Assembly (NCBI GenBank): GCA_024275695.1
Contig: JAJRYP010000052.1
Location: 1-12,824 of the forward strand
DNA: 12,824 nt
Source: Patescibacteria group bacterium
GTDB taxonomy: Bacteria > Patescibacteriota > Gracilibacteria > UBA1369 > PNNO01
Reading direction: 5' to 3'
The notes under the pieces were generated by a model that worked only from the letters and a program-made list of their open reading frames with translations, searched no databases and was not told the DNA's origin. Of this stretch, positions 1-6,847 are shown piece after piece (the first letter of the stretch is position 1; each line of letters begins with the position of its first letter). The translations under genes were made by a program, and so were the position numbers.

Positions 1-1104
1 AAGAGCTTGAAGTTCCGCAAGGCAATCTGCAAGATCCAGAGCAAGCTGATCTATTTCGGCGTTTTTATTGTCGATTTGGTCCAAAACTTCAAAATATTCA
101 TTAAGTTTTGTAACATAATCGGTTATTAAAGTGTCTAGCTGTGCATTTAATGTTTCTTCGGAAGGTAAATGCGCCGAACTGTTGTTCTGCCAGTATTCAT
201 CAAGATTTTGAATCATGTCTTCTATTTGACCTTCGTCTGTGAAACACCACTGTACGTTTCCAAAGTTGTGAGCAATTCCCCAAGCCTGACCTGAAGAAGG
301 CTCAAAACCATCGCAGTCGCTGCCATGTTGTCCGCCCGCGTCTTCAACCATTTGTTCAAAATCGGCACGTAATTGGTCCCACGCGTCCAATTGTTCGTAA
401 ATTTCGTCAATTTGTGTTTCCAAATCGGAAAGTTCGGCATCAAGAGCGTCCGCTTCGAGTTCTAAAGCCGCGAGATCATCTAAAGCCGTGTCAAGATTAT
501 TAGCGATAGTTTCACAGTCCGGACATTCCACGATATCCGGACAACTTGTACTTTCGCAGTCGGCAATCAATGCAACAAGTGTGTCAAGTAAATCAAGTAT
601 ATCTTCGATGTCGTCCGGATCGGTATCCAAATCCGTAATCAAGTCGAGAAGTGTGTTCATTATAGCTTCCCAATCCGCGGTTGTAAGAGGATCCAGCGGA
701 GAAAAGAATCCGAAGAAATCATTGTACTGGGCCTCGTCGGCGAAACAATATATTGATCCATCGTAGTTAAAAGATGACCAATAAGGAAGAACAGTCGCGC
801 TATCCTCACAAATTGTACCGGTGGAAACAAATGTAAGCCCTTCCATTACAGTAACGGGATCAACTCCTTCTAAAAGAGCCTCCATATTGGTTACTTGAGT
901 TTCTACGTCTGTAATGACGTTGCCAAGGTCGGCATATGCCGCATCATATTCATCTTGATGCGTTTGACAGTCGGTACATGTCGTTGGGTCTTCTTGTGCT
1001 GGCGCTGCAGGTGTAGCAAAAACAGATGCTCCGTTAGACATAAGGAGCGTAGCTAGCAGAATCACGCCAACAACAGGAGAAAGCAGTTTTGCCGGTTTTC
1101 TCAT
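1..1104 (-). CDS. Secreted acidic Cys-paired repeat protein, C-terminus beyond the window
   Basis: The frame is open from ATG at 1104 to base 1 (368 codons, no stop), so the gene is cut by the left edge. Residues 1-30 form a signal peptide (MRKPAK, hydrophobic stretch 11-22, likely cut after SVFA at 30). The mature part is rich in Asp, Glu, Leu and Gln, with predicted coiled coil around 200-250 and 320-360. Cysteines come in sets: CTDC (43-46), C99/C120, C183/C188, CPDC (194-197), C264/C287 and C361. Two halves look duplicated: each has a CxDC pair, a helical stretch, then a C-x20/22-C-F-x-D-E-x-Q element (99-126 and 264-293). The protein is probably exported and disulfide-bonded outside the membrane. 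I do not recognise the family. The start is chosen because the signal peptide follows it directly; there is no Shine-Dalgarno sequence. A candidate promoter lies at 1170-1198. Confidence 0.85.
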   Translation of the reverse strand, partial: MRKPAKLLSPVVGVILLATLLMSNGASVFATPAAPAQEDPTTCTDCQTHQDEYDAAYADLGNVITDVETQVTNMEALLEGVDPVTVMEGLTFVSTGTICEDSATVLPYWSSFNYDGSIYCFADEAQYNDFFGFFSPLDPLTTADWEAIMNTLLDLITDLDTDPDDIEDILDLLDTLVALIADCESTSCPDIVECPDCETIANNLDTALDDLAALELEADALDAELSDLETQIDEIYEQLDAWDQLRADFEQMVEDAGGQHGSDCDGFEPSSGQAWGIAHNFGNVQWCFTDEGQIEDMIQNLDEYWQNNSSAHLPSEETLNAQLDTLITDYVTKLNEYFEVLDQIDNKNAEIDQLALDLADCLAELQAL

Positions 1105-1169
1105 GTTAATTGGTTAGGGGTTTTAAAAGATATATAAGGATAAGGTGCTCCAAAAAAAACACCTAAATA

Positions 1170-1198
1170 ACTCTACGTGATTTTAGATATTAATGCAA
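1170..1198 (-). promoter_or_regulatory. Candidate promoter of the secreted repeat protein
   Basis: On the minus strand TTGCAT (1198-1193) and TAGAGT (1175-1170) are 17 nt apart. Both boxes are imperfect. The predicted leader is about 59 nt, longer than for other genes here. The -35 sits in a 12-mer (CTTGCATTAATA) also found at the -35 of rpmA. Confidence 0.3.
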
Positions 1199-1484
1199 GT
1201 GGAACGTTTGTAAACTGCTGTTGGGCTTCCCGGGAAATCCATCTTATTTTAAAATCCAGATCGATCCGGATTCGTTATAGATGAATTTCGGTCAAAATAT
1301 TTTCATCCCTGGATGAGATAAAAGATAAATCGCTTTAATTTAAGCCAAGAATTCGCTTTTATGTTTTTCAGTTTTTTAAATATGAAAGTGGCGTCCAATT
1401 TCGTGATTTCACGTTAGCAAGCGTTGACAAAGTCCATTGACGTAAGCGCCGACCTTTAGGTCTGTGAAAAGTAGGCCGGAGTGT

Positions 1485-1513
1485 TTGACTTTAAAAAAGA
1501 TTTTGCTTAAAGT
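1485..1513 (+). promoter_or_regulatory. Candidate promoter of tRNA-Gln
   Basis: TTGACT (1485-1490) and TAAAGT (1508-1513) are separated by 17 nt. This predicts initiation around 1520, just before the mature tRNA 5' end at 1526, which is the expected geometry for a tRNA transcript. Confidence 0.5.
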
Positions 1514-1525
1514 GTCATGCAGTGA

Positions 1526-1600
1526 TGGGGCGTGGCCAAGTGGTAAGGCACCGGGTTTTGGTCCCGGCATTCGGGGGTTCGAATCCCTCCGCCCCAGCCA
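1526..1600 (+). tRNA. tRNA-Gln (anticodon UUG)
   Basis: The cloverleaf can be folded by eye. The acceptor TGGGGCG (1526-1532) pairs with CGCCCCA (1590-1596). The D stem is GCC/GGC (1535-1537/1547-1549). The anticodon stem CCGGG/CCCGG encloses loop TTTTGGT, with anticodon TTG at 1558-1560. The T arm is GGGGG-TTCGAAT-CCCTC (1573-1589). The discriminator G1597 is followed by an encoded CCA (1598-1600). A weak U1-A72 pair with G73 is typical of glutamine tRNAs. The permease gene begins 41 nt downstream with no clear terminator between, so read-through into it is possible. Confidence 0.96.
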
Positions 1601-1641
1601 TCCCCACGTGATAAAATTTATCGAGATATGAAACCTCTATT

Positions 1642-2379
1642 ATGAATTTACCAAGTTTAAAACGTGATCTTGGACTATTTCACGCCGTGGCGGCGGGAGT
1701 GGGAATTATTTTAGGTGCGGGGATTTATGTACTTTTAGGTGCGGCAACGGGCATTGCCGGAAATTCAGTATGGATGTCTTTTTTCTTTGCGGCTTTTGTT
1801 TCACTTCTAACAGGGCTTAGTTATGCCGAATTATCTTCCGTTTATCCGACTGATGCCGCAGAGTATGACTATACGAAAAAAGCTTTTAAAAACAGGGGAT
1901 TGGCGTTTTTTGTAGCCTATCAAGTTATTTTGTCGGCAATGATTTCGGCGGCAACTGTTGCTATTGGATTTGCGGGATACTTTAGTGCTTTATTTGATCT
2001 TAATCATACGATTATTGTTGCGATTATTGTAATTGTTGTATTTTCCATTATAAATTTTAGAAGTATTAAGGGGTCCGCTTTAACAAATGTTATTTGCGCG
2101 GCACTGGAAATCCTGGGTCTTTTTGTAATTATTTTTCTGGCAATTCCACACGTAGGAAGTGTTTCTTACACGGAAATGCCGCAAGGATTTGGAGGCGTTT
2201 TGAAGGCTTCCTCCTTAGTGTTTTTTGCCTTTTTAGGATTTGAATCAATTGTGAAGCTATCGGAAGAAGTTAAAGATCCGACAAAAAATATTCCGCGAGC
2301 GCTCCTTTTATCGCTTTTAATAACAACGATTCTATATATTCTTGTTGCAATTGCGGCTGTCAGTATTTTGGACTGGTAA
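1642..2379 (+). CDS. APC-family amino acid permease, N-terminal part before an in-frame stop
   Basis: Residues 1-245 of an amino acid/polyamine/organocation superfamily permease, an inner-membrane secondary transporter. The N-terminus shows the family's TM1 signature (GVGIILGAGIY, residues 20-30), then the TM2 region ending in YAELSSVYP. The TM6 signature FLGFESIVKLSEEVKDPT lies near residues 196-213. About seven membrane helices are present. The frame stops at TAA (2377-2379) right after ILDW, where family members continue. Reading on in the same frame gives TLGASKAPLADVA and the rest of the transporter. This half alone lacks the last helices and is unlikely to transport. The substrate cannot be read from sequence; cationic or neutral amino acids are likely for this subfamily. 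No Shine-Dalgarno sequence; the gene may be co-transcribed with the upstream tRNA. Confidence 0.85.
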   Translation: MNLPSLKRDLGLFHAVAAGVGIILGAGIYVLLGAATGIAGNSVWMSFFFAAFVSLLTGLSYAELSSVYPTDAAEYDYTKKAFKNRGLAFFVAYQVILSAMISAATVAIGFAGYFSALFDLNHTIIVAIIVIVVFSIINFRSIKGSALTNVICAALEILGLFVIIFLAIPHVGSVSYTEMPQGFGGVLKASSLVFFAFLGFESIVKLSEEVKDPTKNIPRALLLSLLITTILYILVAIAAVSILDW

Positions 2380-2403
2380 ACGCTCGGTGCTTCAAAAGCA
2401 CCT

Positions 2404-2931
2404 TTGGCGGATGTTGCGGCAACGGTTCTTGGAAACAACGCGTTTATAGTGCTATCTGTCATTGCACTTTTTTCTACGGCAAACACAGTGTTAATCAGTT
2501 TAATTGCCGGATCACGCGAACTATACGGCATAGGATCGGGATATCGCTTATTAAAACCTTTTGCAAAAGTTCATCCAAAGACGCGAACACCACATTTCGC
2601 AATATTTGCCGTCATGATTGCAGCTATTCTTTTCACATTAATCAAAGATATCGGATTTATTGCGGAACTCACAAATTTTACATTATTCGTTACATTCGCG
2701 ATTATCAATCTTGCCGTCATTGTACTGCGATATAACTCTCCAAATGAAAAAAGGCCATTTAAAATACCTTTAAACATAGGTAAATTCCCGGTTTTAGCCT
2801 TACTTGGGATTCTCTCGTGTCTTTTCTTTATCACGCAATTAACGGTAACGATTATTTTTGGAGGTATAGCTCTTTCTATTGGAGGATTCGTTATATACGT
2901 CGTTTTAAAGATCGGAGAAAGGAAAAAATAA
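2404..2931 (+). CDS. APC-family amino acid permease, C-terminal part after the stop
   Basis: In the same frame as the preceding half, this carries the remaining five or so helices of the permease: a segment containing SVIALFSTANTVLISLIAGSRELYGIG (written here as separate motifs SVIALFSTANTV and SRELYGIG), the PKTRTPHFAI loop typical of APC proteins, and four terminal hydrophobic segments ending in a basic tail (KIGERKK). A TTG codon at 2404 is the first possible alternative start, but nothing resembling a ribosome site precedes it. Independent translation is therefore doubtful. Its stop (2929-2931) directly abuts the stop of the convergent gene at 2932. Confidence 0.7.
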   Translation: MADVAATVLGNNAFIVLSVIALFSTANTVLISLIAGSRELYGIGSGYRLLKPFAKVHPKTRTPHFAIFAVMIAAILFTLIKDIGFIAELTNFTLFVTFAIINLAVIVLRYNSPNEKRPFKIPLNIGKFPVLALLGILSCLFFITQLTVTIIFGGIALSIGGFVIYVVLKIGERKK

Positions 2932-3657
2932 TTAAGAAACATTTCCTTCGGTAAATATTAGTTGTTCGTTAATAGCGAGTTGAGCAGTTATGGATTTGCG
3001 CAATCTGTCATAAAATTTTCTTATTTTTCGATATTTAAATGGTCTGCCCCATGTACCGGGTTTACTCCATTTCCCGTAAACTTCATTTTTAACGCGTTTT
3101 AATTTAATGAAAATATCTCTACACATTATTTGGAATCCATCTTTATCCATTGTTGGCACATCTATCATTGGCACCCCGACTTCGGATTTTGTAGCAATAA
3201 GACTTAAATGCTTTGAGATTTCAAGTAATTGCTTAAGACACTTCGCCAGTTCTTCAGGTTCGTCCTCAAGTTCCGATTCATCCAATTCTACATAAGGCGA
3301 TAAAAACGCATCCGGAGTTACATCTTTTACTTTAGGTTTTTTTATCTCCATTGTTTTACAAAGACTTGATGTTTGATGAAATGACGGATTTGCATGTAAG
3401 TTTTTCAATAAAGTTTCTACAAAAGCACTTATTAGATTTTTTTTATCTTCTTCCGATTTAACCCGGTGCAATAATTTATATAATTCGTTTAATCCATGTC
3501 GTCTGGATTGCTGATGGTTAAATTCATATGTGAATACTGCTTTTACCAAATCCGCCGTAATAGGATTTTCTTGTTCCGCCGTAGGGGCAAAAGCCATATT
3601 GTCAACCAAAGTTTCAGATGTGCCAGTATGCGAATTCGGGCTTGAACCAAGTGCCAA
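2932..3657 (-). CDS. Unknown helical protein C (shares a domain with protein A)
   Basis: A 241-residue protein of unknown function, without signal peptide or membrane helix. Residues 1-35 are Ser/Thr/Pro/Ala-rich and probably disordered; 36-95 and 135-225 are predicted helical, joined by an acidic stretch (ELDESELEDEPEE). The C-terminal domain aligns with protein A (4952-6076): E136, L137, I154, A155 and F175..C179-R180-D181 match A residues exactly 100 higher, followed by a conserved Tyr and a K-I-x-K motif. The start is uncertain: the listed one is TTG, and the first ATG is at 3597 (residue 21). The frame is open back to a TAG at 3718-3720, which is the stop of protein B in the same frame. 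B and C may therefore be one protein of about 650 residues split by a nonsense codon. Confidence 0.7.
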   Translation of the reverse strand: MALGSSPNSHTGTSETLVDNMAFAPTAEQENPITADLVKAVFTYEFNHQQSRRHGLNELYKLLHRVKSEEDKKNLISAFVETLLKNLHANPSFHQTSSLCKTMEIKKPKVKDVTPDAFLSPYVELDESELEDEPEELAKCLKQLLEISKHLSLIATKSEVGVPMIDVPTMDKDGFQIMCRDIFIKLKRVKNEVYGKWSKPGTWGRPFKYRKIRKFYDRLRKSITAQLAINEQLIFTEGNVS

Positions 3658-3717
3658 TGCTTCTATTGATGATCGAGGTGCCGGTATAGTTTCTTCTGCG
3701 GCGGATGTTGTGTTTGT

Positions 3718-4884
3718 CTAACTTCTTCGCGCATCTGCGTTTACCGGATCAACAGCCTGTATTCCAAGTATGGTTTGCCTGCTTTTTGCACTTTCTTCAT
3801 TCCCGGATTGCCGAGTTGGTGTCGCGACAACAGACGGTGTTGTTGTTTCGGGATTCTGAATTGCTCCGAGTCCTAATATAGTTCCTTTCGTTGATGGTGT
3901 TTTAGGTTTTGCATCGGTTTTTTCCCGGACAACCGCCGCTGCTTTATTTGACGTTGCGACTTGTTGTTCATCTGTTTTGAGATTCAAAGTATTAACGAAC
4001 GAAAAAGTTCTTCTATTTTTATATTGAGCAAAGTTTTCAAGATAAATTTGTACGTCTTCCCATCTTTTAAATAACACCGTCGCTTTTGGTGTCTTTATTT
4101 GTTTGCCGTTTCTGTCAAGTAGAGCTTCTAGCAGTAATTTTTCAATATGCGGTTGCGATCCTTTTATTTCCCTTAATTGTTTACAATATTGATGTACAAC
4201 CGGAAGATATTTCTTGGACATAAATCTAAAAAATGCGGCAATTTCTTTTGCAAATTCATGTGGACTTGCAGCAAAAACTTCCGTAGATAAATAATTAAAA
4301 AAATCTGTTATTATTTCAAAATAAACCTCCACGTTGTCTTCTTCCGCAAGCGCGAGCATTTCAGCATCACCGGCCAATCTGCGTGTAGTATCCGCCTTAC
4401 GATTTTTTCTGTGCTCGCCAACTATGAGTAAAAATATTTGTTGTAAACGTTTGTTCTTTTTTAATTGCGGATTGTTCGTGATGATATTTACAAGATGAGG
4501 TCTTCTTCGCGTTGTCCCTGTAAAACCTTCTTTATGCACCCATATTCTAATCTGATCTCTTATTTTGCTGTCGTATCTTTCCGCGATAACAACCATAGAC
4601 GGACATTCGCAAATATACGAAGAATTGTTGTTGCCAATTTTATACATATCTATATCTCCGTAAAGAATTGCTTCAAAAAGTTGCCATGTCATATCTTGTG
4701 CATCCTGATTTTTCCCGTCGGGATTAACTTGTTTTACCAACCTTTCCCAAAACGCCTTGATTTTTCCTTTAAGATTGTCATCAAGAATTGACGCTTTGAG
4801 AAGCGTTTCCGTTAACTCATATAGAGTTTTATCTATTTGTTCTTCGGGAGAACGATCGATTTGTCTTAATTTATCTAATCCCAT
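3718..4884 (-). CDS. Unknown protein B, helical with a low-complexity tail
   Basis: A 388-residue protein I do not recognise. There is no signal peptide or transmembrane segment, so it is probably cytoplasmic. Residues 1-300 are mostly helical, with a CxC pair (92-94) and basic patches around 125-170 (TTRRRPH, HRKNRK). Residues 305-388 are Ser/Thr/Pro/Ala-rich linker carrying two copies of a short motif: TILGLGAIQNP (335-345) and TILGIQAVDP (371-380). The gene has its own strong promoter (4913-4941) with nested dyads, although it lies only 67 nt after protein A. It ends at TAG (3718-3720), and the same frame continues in similar low-complexity sequence into protein C. The ATG start sits about 22 nt from the predicted transcription start, with no Shine-Dalgarno sequence. 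Confidence 0.75.
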   Translation of the reverse strand: MGLDKLRQIDRSPEEQIDKTLYELTETLLKASILDDNLKGKIKAFWERLVKQVNPDGKNQDAQDMTWQLFEAILYGDIDMYKIGNNNSSYICECPSMVVIAERYDSKIRDQIRIWVHKEGFTGTTRRRPHLVNIITNNPQLKKNKRLQQIFLLIVGEHRKNRKADTTRRLAGDAEMLALAEEDNVEVYFEIITDFFNYLSTEVFAASPHEFAKEIAAFFRFMSKKYLPVVHQYCKQLREIKGSQPHIEKLLLEALLDRNGKQIKTPKATVLFKRWEDVQIYLENFAQYKNRRTFSFVNTLNLKTDEQQVATSNKAAAVVREKTDAKPKTPSTKGTILGLGAIQNPETTTPSVVATPTRQSGNEESAKSRQTILGIQAVDPVNADARRS

Positions 4885-4912
4885 ATATTAATTTACAATT
4901 ACAAGGGGATGA

Positions 4913-4941
4913 ATTGTACGACATATGGTCGTCTTTGTCAA
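4913..4941 (-). promoter_or_regulatory. Strong promoter of protein B
   Basis: On the minus strand TTGACA (4941-4936) is a perfect -35 and TACAAT (4918-4913) a near-perfect -10, with 17-nt spacing. Predicted initiation near 4906 leaves a leader of about 22 nt before the ATG at 4884. Confidence 0.7.
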
Positions 4942-4949
4942 CCAAAGAC
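4918..4949. promoter_or_regulatory. Nested inverted repeats over the protein B promoter (candidate operator)
   Basis: Two dyads lie side by side: GTCTTTG-TCAAC-CAAAGAC (4931-4949, 7-bp arms), covering the -35 box, and ACGAC-ATATG-GTCGT (4918-4932, 5-bp arms), in the spacer. No T-run follows the first hairpin on the minus strand, so it does not look like a terminator of gene A. Repressor or activator binding is an inference. Confidence 0.4.
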
Positions 4950-4951
4950 CT

Positions 4952-6076
4952 CTAAAATTTCTGACTTCTTTGTAGATAATAAGAAATCGTTTCATTGAAT
5001 CCTTTAGGAAAATAACATCTTTTTTCTTTTGATGGTTTGGGTTTTTCTCCGAATGCGATTTTTGCAAAATGTACAAGTTGAGGTATAAAAATTTCATCCC
5101 ACGGGTTAAGCAAATGGGCAAAATATTTGTTGATTTTTTGCATGTCTTTTGGTGCGCGTATTTTTATGCCCGCGTATATATCCTCTGCCTTTTCTTTGAT
5201 TGCAACCATATCATCAGTCATTCTTTTTTTCATATCTCTGCAAAACAGAACAAAATCTCCCATGAAATTTCCATTTTGAGTTCCCTGTTGCATTATTTCC
5301 ATTTCAGATACCGCGATCATAAGCGACTCCAACATTTTACTTTGTAATTTTCTTAACCGATCATGAAGCTCTGCAATTTTTTTCTTTTCTAAATTAGTTA
5401 ATTCGCTTACATTTTCCGGACTTTCCAAAAGTTCAAAATTTATCAATGTTTTCGAAACAGGCTCTCGGTCATGTATATCCTCGTCCGGTTTTTCCTTAAG
5501 GTCGTTAAAAGTTATTTTAAGATTATCCGGTAATTTTAATCCAAAACTTAAAGTAAGAAACAAAATGTTATTAATCTTGTTAATGTACGTTAACGATTTA
5601 CTGTCAAATCCCTTTTGCTCGTTGAAATACATATGTATTCTATACAGATGCATAGCAAATAAACGTCTAAGATAAGGTGTATGACTGTGTATTTTGGTAT
5701 CTCTCAGAAGTTCCAGGAAAATATCGTCACAATTGTTTTCGTCAATTTGCAATCTTTGATTTCCAAAATGGCGGATGAAAGAGTTGGTAATTGCAGTGAG
5801 TGCGCTTTTGGACACTTCTTCCGATGGTTTTTCCTTCCTGTCTCCCGAAAGTTTTCTTATTTCACTAAGAAAATCAACGTCGGTTCTCGGCATATTAATT
5901 CCGGGATCGGTTACCACGCCTGTTTGTCGAAATATTTCATCCGCAATAAAATCAATTTCCGGTGTGACGGGAATAACAGGGTTGCCGGGATTATTCATTT
6001 CGGTTCCAGTAAAGTGATCCATACCGTTATCATATCTTGAAGCGGAGAGAACCTTTTTTTTCGATTCATCGTGCAT
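4952..6076 (-). CDS. Unknown protein A, helical, first gene of the A-B-C block
   Basis: A 374-residue protein of unknown function, without signal peptide or membrane helices. Residues 1-90 look disordered (NNPGNPVIPVTPE). Residues 90-185 form a helical region containing His/Tyr/Arg-rich YLRRLFAMHLYRIHMYF. Residues 225-320 form a second helical domain, with a Lys/Glu coiled-coil start and the element F275-x3-C279-R280-D281, then Y301 and K314-I-x-K. Protein C has the same element 100 positions earlier. The C-terminus is aromatic and basic (KRCYFPKGF). Transcription starts from a near-consensus promoter (6105-6132), giving a leader of about 22 nt with no Shine-Dalgarno sequence. It ends in TAG just before the protein B promoter. 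Confidence 0.78.
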   Translation of the reverse strand: MHDESKKKVLSASRYDNGMDHFTGTEMNNPGNPVIPVTPEIDFIADEIFRQTGVVTDPGINMPRTDVDFLSEIRKLSGDRKEKPSEEVSKSALTAITNSFIRHFGNQRLQIDENNCDDIFLELLRDTKIHSHTPYLRRLFAMHLYRIHMYFNEQKGFDSKSLTYINKINNILFLTLSFGLKLPDNLKITFNDLKEKPDEDIHDREPVSKTLINFELLESPENVSELTNLEKKKIAELHDRLRKLQSKMLESLMIAVSEMEIMQQGTQNGNFMGDFVLFCRDMKKRMTDDMVAIKEKAEDIYAGIKIRAPKDMQKINKYFAHLLNPWDEIFIPQLVHFAKIAFGEKPKPSKEKRCYFPKGFNETISYYLQRSQKF

Positions 6077-6104
6077 TACTATAATTTATTATTACGAAGA
6101 TGTT

Positions 6105-6132
6105 ATTATAAGATGTTTAGCTAAAAAGTCAA
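6105..6132 (-). promoter_or_regulatory. Strong promoter of protein A
   Basis: On the minus strand TTGACT (6132-6127) and perfect TATAAT (6110-6105) are 16 nt apart. Predicted initiation is near 6098, 22 nt before the ATG at 6076. It lies within the 106-bp gap after nth. Confidence 0.7.
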
Positions 6133-6182
6133 GGCTTCGTGGGCTCCTTTTCGATTAATATAACCAAATCCAAATTTAATCG

Positions 6183-6836
6183 TTACAAATAAAGCTTTGC
6201 AGCGGGACAAATATCTTTTAAATCACATTTGATGCATTTCGGAGTGGGTGCTTTACATAAAGATCTTCCATGATCAACTATATAATAGGCAAATTTCCCC
6301 CAATTCTTGCGTGGATACAATTTCATGAGATCTTTTTCTATTTTTTCGGGAATTTTTTCATTAGTTAAGCCAAGTCTGTTGCTAATTCTTTTAACGTGAG
6401 TATCAACAACAACTCCTTCGTTTTTCCCAAACCAGGTATATAAAAGTACATTTGCACTTTTTCTGGCTATTCCGGGTAGCGTAATAAGTTCTTTCATTGT
6501 ATTCGGAACTTTTCCTTTAAAATCTTTAAGTATTTTTTGAGCGGCATTTTTAATATTTTTTGCTTTATTCCTGTAAAATCCTGTTGAATGGATTGCTCTT
6601 TCAAGATCATCTAAATTACATTCGGCGAAAGCTTCGATACCGGGGAATTGCTTAAACAGCGATGAAGTAACAATATTCACGCGTTTGTCCGTACATTGCG
6701 CGGAAAGCACGGTAGCGACAAGCAGTTCCCAAACATTGGAATGTATTAATGCGCATTTCGCGCCCGGATACATTTTGCTAAGCCTTTTAAATATAATATT
6801 TGCACGTTTTTTCTTGTTTTCAAACGATTCTCGCAT
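6183..6836 (-). CDS. nth: Endonuclease III, DNA glycosylase/AP lyase
   Basis: A 217-residue base-excision-repair enzyme that removes oxidised pyrimidines and cleaves at the abasic site. The family hallmarks are all present: LLVATVLSAQCTD (38-50), the helix-hairpin-helix LPGIARKSANVL (120-131) with catalytic Lys126, catalytic Asp145 in VVVDTHVKR, and the [4Fe-4S] ligands C194-x6-C201-x2-C204-x5-C210. Length is normal for Nth. It is the third gene of a minus-strand operon, starting 11 nt after yjbQ. The ATG gives an N-terminus of usual length; no Shine-Dalgarno sequence at the usual distance. It looks intact and functional. Confidence 0.97.
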   Translation of the reverse strand: MRESFENKKKRANIIFKRLSKMYPGAKCALIHSNVWELLVATVLSAQCTDKRVNIVTSSLFKQFPGIEAFAECNLDDLERAIHSTGFYRNKAKNIKNAAQKILKDFKGKVPNTMKELITLPGIARKSANVLLYTWFGKNEGVVVDTHVKRISNRLGLTNEKIPEKIEKDLMKLYPRKNWGKFAYYIVDHGRSLCKAPTPKCIKCDLKDICPAAKLYL

Positions 6837-6847
6837 TGATTATTTGA

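Larger units (their letters stand above)
1105..1525. other. Gene-free intergenic region with small dyads
   Basis: About 420 bp without a convincing ORF on either strand. It holds the candidate leftward promoter, the tRNA promoter near its right end, and small inverted repeats: TCATC/GATGA (1303-1316), CGTGA-TT-TCACG (1402-1413) and GACCT-TT-AGGTC (1451-1462). It also has a TTCCCGGGAA palindrome at 1227-1236. I recognise no known structured RNA. A small RNA in 1380-1480 cannot be excluded. Confidence 0.5.
1642..2931 (+). pseudogene. Whole permease locus: one gene split by a single TAA
   Basis: Ignoring the TAA at 2377-2379, the locus reads as 429 codons, a normal length for an APC permease, with no frame change or other lesion. 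A single G-to-T change from GAA (Glu), or C-to-T from CAA, would explain it. It may be a recent nonsense mutation, an assembly error, or programmed read-through. The intact flanking sequence shows that any inactivation is recent. Confidence 0.7.

Noticed and set aside
488..766. Plus-strand Ser-rich ORF
   Set aside because: It is the antisense shadow of the secreted repeat protein; the Ser-rich composition comes from reading Asp/Glu/Leu-rich codons backwards.
966..980. CTDCQTH of the secreted protein as a c-type heme site
   Set aside because: The CxxCH spacing is not met (His is three residues after the second Cys), and CPDC at 194-197 has no His following.
2377..3720. Reassignment of UAA/UAG (for example to Gln, given tRNA-Gln nearby) to explain both in-frame stops
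   Set aside because: L27, Nth, YjbQ and the M23 gene end normally at TAA, and protein A and the 282-residue gene end at TAG. The tRNA anticodon is UUG, the normal one. Local mutation, error or leaky reading is simpler.
4888..5121. Minus-strand 77-residue ORF
   Set aside because: It overlaps the end of protein A in another frame and covers the promoter of protein B.
6125..6155. Hairpin AAGG...CCTT followed by Ts after nth as a terminator
   Set aside because: The stem is only about four pairs with a large loop, and the T-run belongs to the strong promoter of protein A; too weak to list.
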